The position numbers and the translations under genes were made by a program. Positions 4,545-5,877 of a DNA stretch of 5,877 bases are shown in pieces. This DNA comes from Alphaproteobacteria bacterium. GTDB taxonomy: Bacteria; Pseudomonadota; Alphaproteobacteria; UBA3830. Position 1 is the first letter of the stretch. Each line of letters starts with the position of its first letter. The notes beneath the pieces are model-generated. The model ran no database searches. It worked only from the letters and a program-made list of their open reading frames with translations, and had not been told where the DNA came from. Location: contig BNWK01000084.1 of the NCBI GenBank assembly GCA_025998775.1, forward strand, positions 1-5,877. Direction: 5' to 3'.

Positions 4545-5316
4545 TGATCTCATCGATGCAAAACTTATCGAGGAACACAAGCTAAAAGAGAAACGAAATT
4601 ATCTCGGAGCTTCGATGCTGGGAGATGAATGCGTGAGAAAAGTTCAGTTGCAATATATGAAGCATGATGCCAACTTTTCTGCGCAGAATTTGCGAACCTT
4701 CGACATTGGAAATTGTCTCGAAAGTTTAATCTTCAAATGGATGATTTTCGCCGGGTTTGATTTGCGCGTCAGAAACGAAAGCGGGAAGCAATTTGGTTTT
4801 TCAATAGCCGATGGAAAAATCGCTGGCCATTGCGATGGCATAATTTTTGGTTTTCCGCCAGAGTTGAAATCGAACAAATTCAATATGTTGAGCTCTTCGA
4901 TAAGTTTTGCATCAGTGGAGCAAAGCGCAAGTCACACTGGTGAAATTATCGGATCAAAGCCTCAGGCTTTGTGGGAATGCAAAACCATGAACAATAAAAG
5001 CTGGAACGACACCGCAAAACGTGGCGTTCTCGTGTCAAAGCCAACATATTATGTGCAGGTACAATTATATATGGCTTATCTCAATCTCGATGAAAATCCG
5101 TGCTTATTCACGGCATTAAACAAGGATACTTCGGAGGTTTATCATGAATTTATCCCGTTCGATGCGGAGACTGCTCAGAAGTATTCAGACCGTGCGGTGC
5201 AGATTATCAAAGCAACCGAGAGTAATGAATTACTGCAGCGTCTTTCGAATGACTCGTCTTTTTATCGTTGCAAAATGTGTGGTTTTAAAAATGTATGCTG
5301 GGGAGATGCGCAATGA
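4531..5316 (+). CDS. Phage PD-(D/E)XK nuclease with Cas4/AddB-like Fe-S cysteines
   Basis: The 261-residue product shows the RecB/Cas4 nuclease fold signature in order: YLGASMLGDECVRK with Cys34, a GNCLE helix (60-64), GHCDG with the metal-binding Asp102, the WECK motif with Glu149 and Lys151, and QVQLY (176-180). The end has C-x2-C-x5-C at 247, 250 and 256. One Cys before and three after the nuclease core is the pattern that holds a 4Fe-4S cluster in Cas4 and AddB. The likely role is resection of DNA ends to make single strands for the Sak4-like recombinase. Compared with related phage proteins as I recall them, a Ser-rich stretch at about 112-142, between Asp102 and Glu149, looks like an insertion. 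ATG 4531 has GGAGG at 4521-4525. The gene overlaps its neighbours at both ends (14 bp upstream, ATGA downstream). No cas1, cas2 or CRISPR array is present, so this is not a CRISPR Cas4. Confidence 0.8.
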   Translation: MKQINDLIDAKLIEEHKLKEKRNYLGASMLGDECVRKVQLQYMKHDANFSAQNLRTFDIGNCLESLIFKWMIFAGFDLRVRNESGKQFGFSIADGKIAGHCDGIIFGFPPELKSNKFNMLSSSISFASVEQSASHTGEIIGSKPQALWECKTMNNKSWNDTAKRGVLVSKPTYYVQVQLYMAYLNLDENPCLFTALNKDTSEVYHEFIPFDAETAQKYSDRAVQIIKATESNELLQRLSNDSSFYRCKMCGFKNVCWGDAQ

Positions 5317-5877
5317 ATTCAGTTTTATATTCAGCTTTGCAATTTCATGGCCTTCCGTTTCCAAAAGAAGATGTAACGTCAGATAAATTCACGAGATGGG
5401 GAAAAAAGTTCAGATACTGGGCGATCAAATTCGTTGGCGGATATTCGTTTGGTGATTTTTCCTGCGGTGAACATTGGGAAGCATTCGAAGAAAATTATGA
5501 CCATGAAAAATGCAAAAATGAAATTCGCACGATTCAGAAAAAAATGAGTGAAGAAAAAAAGTTTGAGCAGGCCAAGGCCGCCGTCGTCGCACAACAAATT
5601 TGGAACGATGCTGCGGAATGCGAAACACACACGTATTTGCAAAACAAAAAAGTAAAACCGTATGGATTAAAAATGCAAAACGAAAAACTTTTAATTCCGA
5701 TTTTCGACGAAAACGATAATTTGGTTTCTCTTCAAAAAATCTATCCCAATGGATTGAAAAAATTCCACGCCGGAGGACGCAAAAAGGGTTGTTTTTTTGT
5801 GATTGGTAACATCTCTTCCGAAATCATAATTTGCGAGGGTTATGCAACCGGAGCGAGCATACATGAATGCATCGAAA
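5313..5877 (+). CDS. Toprim primase-type protein, N-terminal part (3' end outside window)
   Basis: ATG 5313 overlaps the nuclease stop as ATGA, and the frame stays open to the window end, giving 188 residues. Residues 1-60 contain a YWAIKFVGGYSFGDFSCG segment like the N-terminal domain of phage/plasmid DNA primases. A charged helical linker follows (about 62-100). Then comes the primase-type region THTYLQNKKVKPYGLK, LLIPIFDENDNLVSLQ, FHAGGRKKGCFFVIG and the start of the Toprim domain, EIIICEGYATGAS, with the catalytic-type Glu175. In this family the Toprim core is usually followed by a DUF927- or helicase-type domain, which would lie beyond the window. The role would be priming of phage replication. 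I see no clear N-terminal zinc finger. The start relies on coupling with the upstream gene; an AGGGGAGA-like stretch is weak here (GGGGAG at 5299-5304, 8 bases ahead). Confidence 0.75.
   Translation, partial: MNSVLYSALQFHGLPFPKEDVTSDKFTRWGKKFRYWAIKFVGGYSFGDFSCGEHWEAFEENYDHEKCKNEIRTIQKKMSEEKKFEQAKAAVVAQQIWNDAAECETHTYLQNKKVKPYGLKMQNEKLLIPIFDENDNLVSLQKIYPNGLKKFHAGGRKKGCFFVIGNISSEIIICEGYATGASIHECIE

Noticed and set aside
4531..5316. CRISPR-associated Cas4
   Set aside because: No cas1/cas2 or repeat-spacer array is present and the neighbours are phage replication genes.
5144..5386. 80-residue + strand ORF overlapping the nuclease end and primase start
   Set aside because: It is an out-of-frame shadow of two better supported genes.
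5379..5642. Minus-strand ORFs opposite the primase
   Set aside because: The + strand frame has recognisable primase features to the window end; the antisense reading is Phe-rich with no motif.

Overview
The window looks like the early/replication module of a phage or prophage. It is AT-rich, all genes I can support lie on the + strand, and they are packed head to tail with short gaps or overlaps, most with clear GGAGG-type ribosome binding sites. The host cannot be fixed from the sequence. The replication-gene set resembles what I know from proteobacterial, especially alphaproteobacterial, phages, so an AT-rich proteobacterium is my weak guess. The BRO/KilAC antirepressor is of a type spread across many bacterial phages.

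Layout. Positions 2-298 hold the C-terminal end of an unrecognised protein. A non-coding gap of about 160 bp (299-461) follows, with three direct copies of a CTATAACATTTTT motif, a degenerate fourth copy and an inverted copy inside the end of the upstream gene; it may be an operator or iteron-type origin. From 462 to the window end there is one apparent operon: (a) a sigma-70-like protein read through in frame into a separate conserved phage protein that has its own internal RBS and ATG at 999; (b) a Sak4-like P-loop recombination ATPase (1460-2245); (c) a conserved phage protein, possibly ssDNA-binding, whose frame is broken by one missing base right after its third codon (2261-2760); (d) a 67-residue phage protein (2786-2989); (e) a 54-residue ORF (3008-3172); (f) a 102-residue protein that looks like a reduced BRO-N domain (3159-3467); (g) a 48-residue ORF carrying a strong hairpin (3467-3613); (h) a full BRO-N/KilAC antirepressor (3606-4544); (i) a Cas4/AddB-like PD-(D/E)XK nuclease with an apparent Fe-S cysteine set (4531-5316); (j) the N-terminal 188 residues of a Toprim primase-type protein that runs off the window end (from 5313).

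How they fit together (inference): nuclease, Sak4-like ATPase and the possible ssDNA-binding partner would form a recombination set; the primase would serve replication; the antirepressor and the sigma-like protein would act in the lysogeny/early transcription switch. The most interesting points are the sigma/phage-protein fusion with an internal start, the one-base frame break in the next gene but one, the 13-bp repeat cluster, and a possible degraded or reduced duplicate of the antirepressor upstream of the intact one. Both frame anomalies could be repaired by one extra base in a homopolymer run, so sequence error has to be excluded before reading biology into them.
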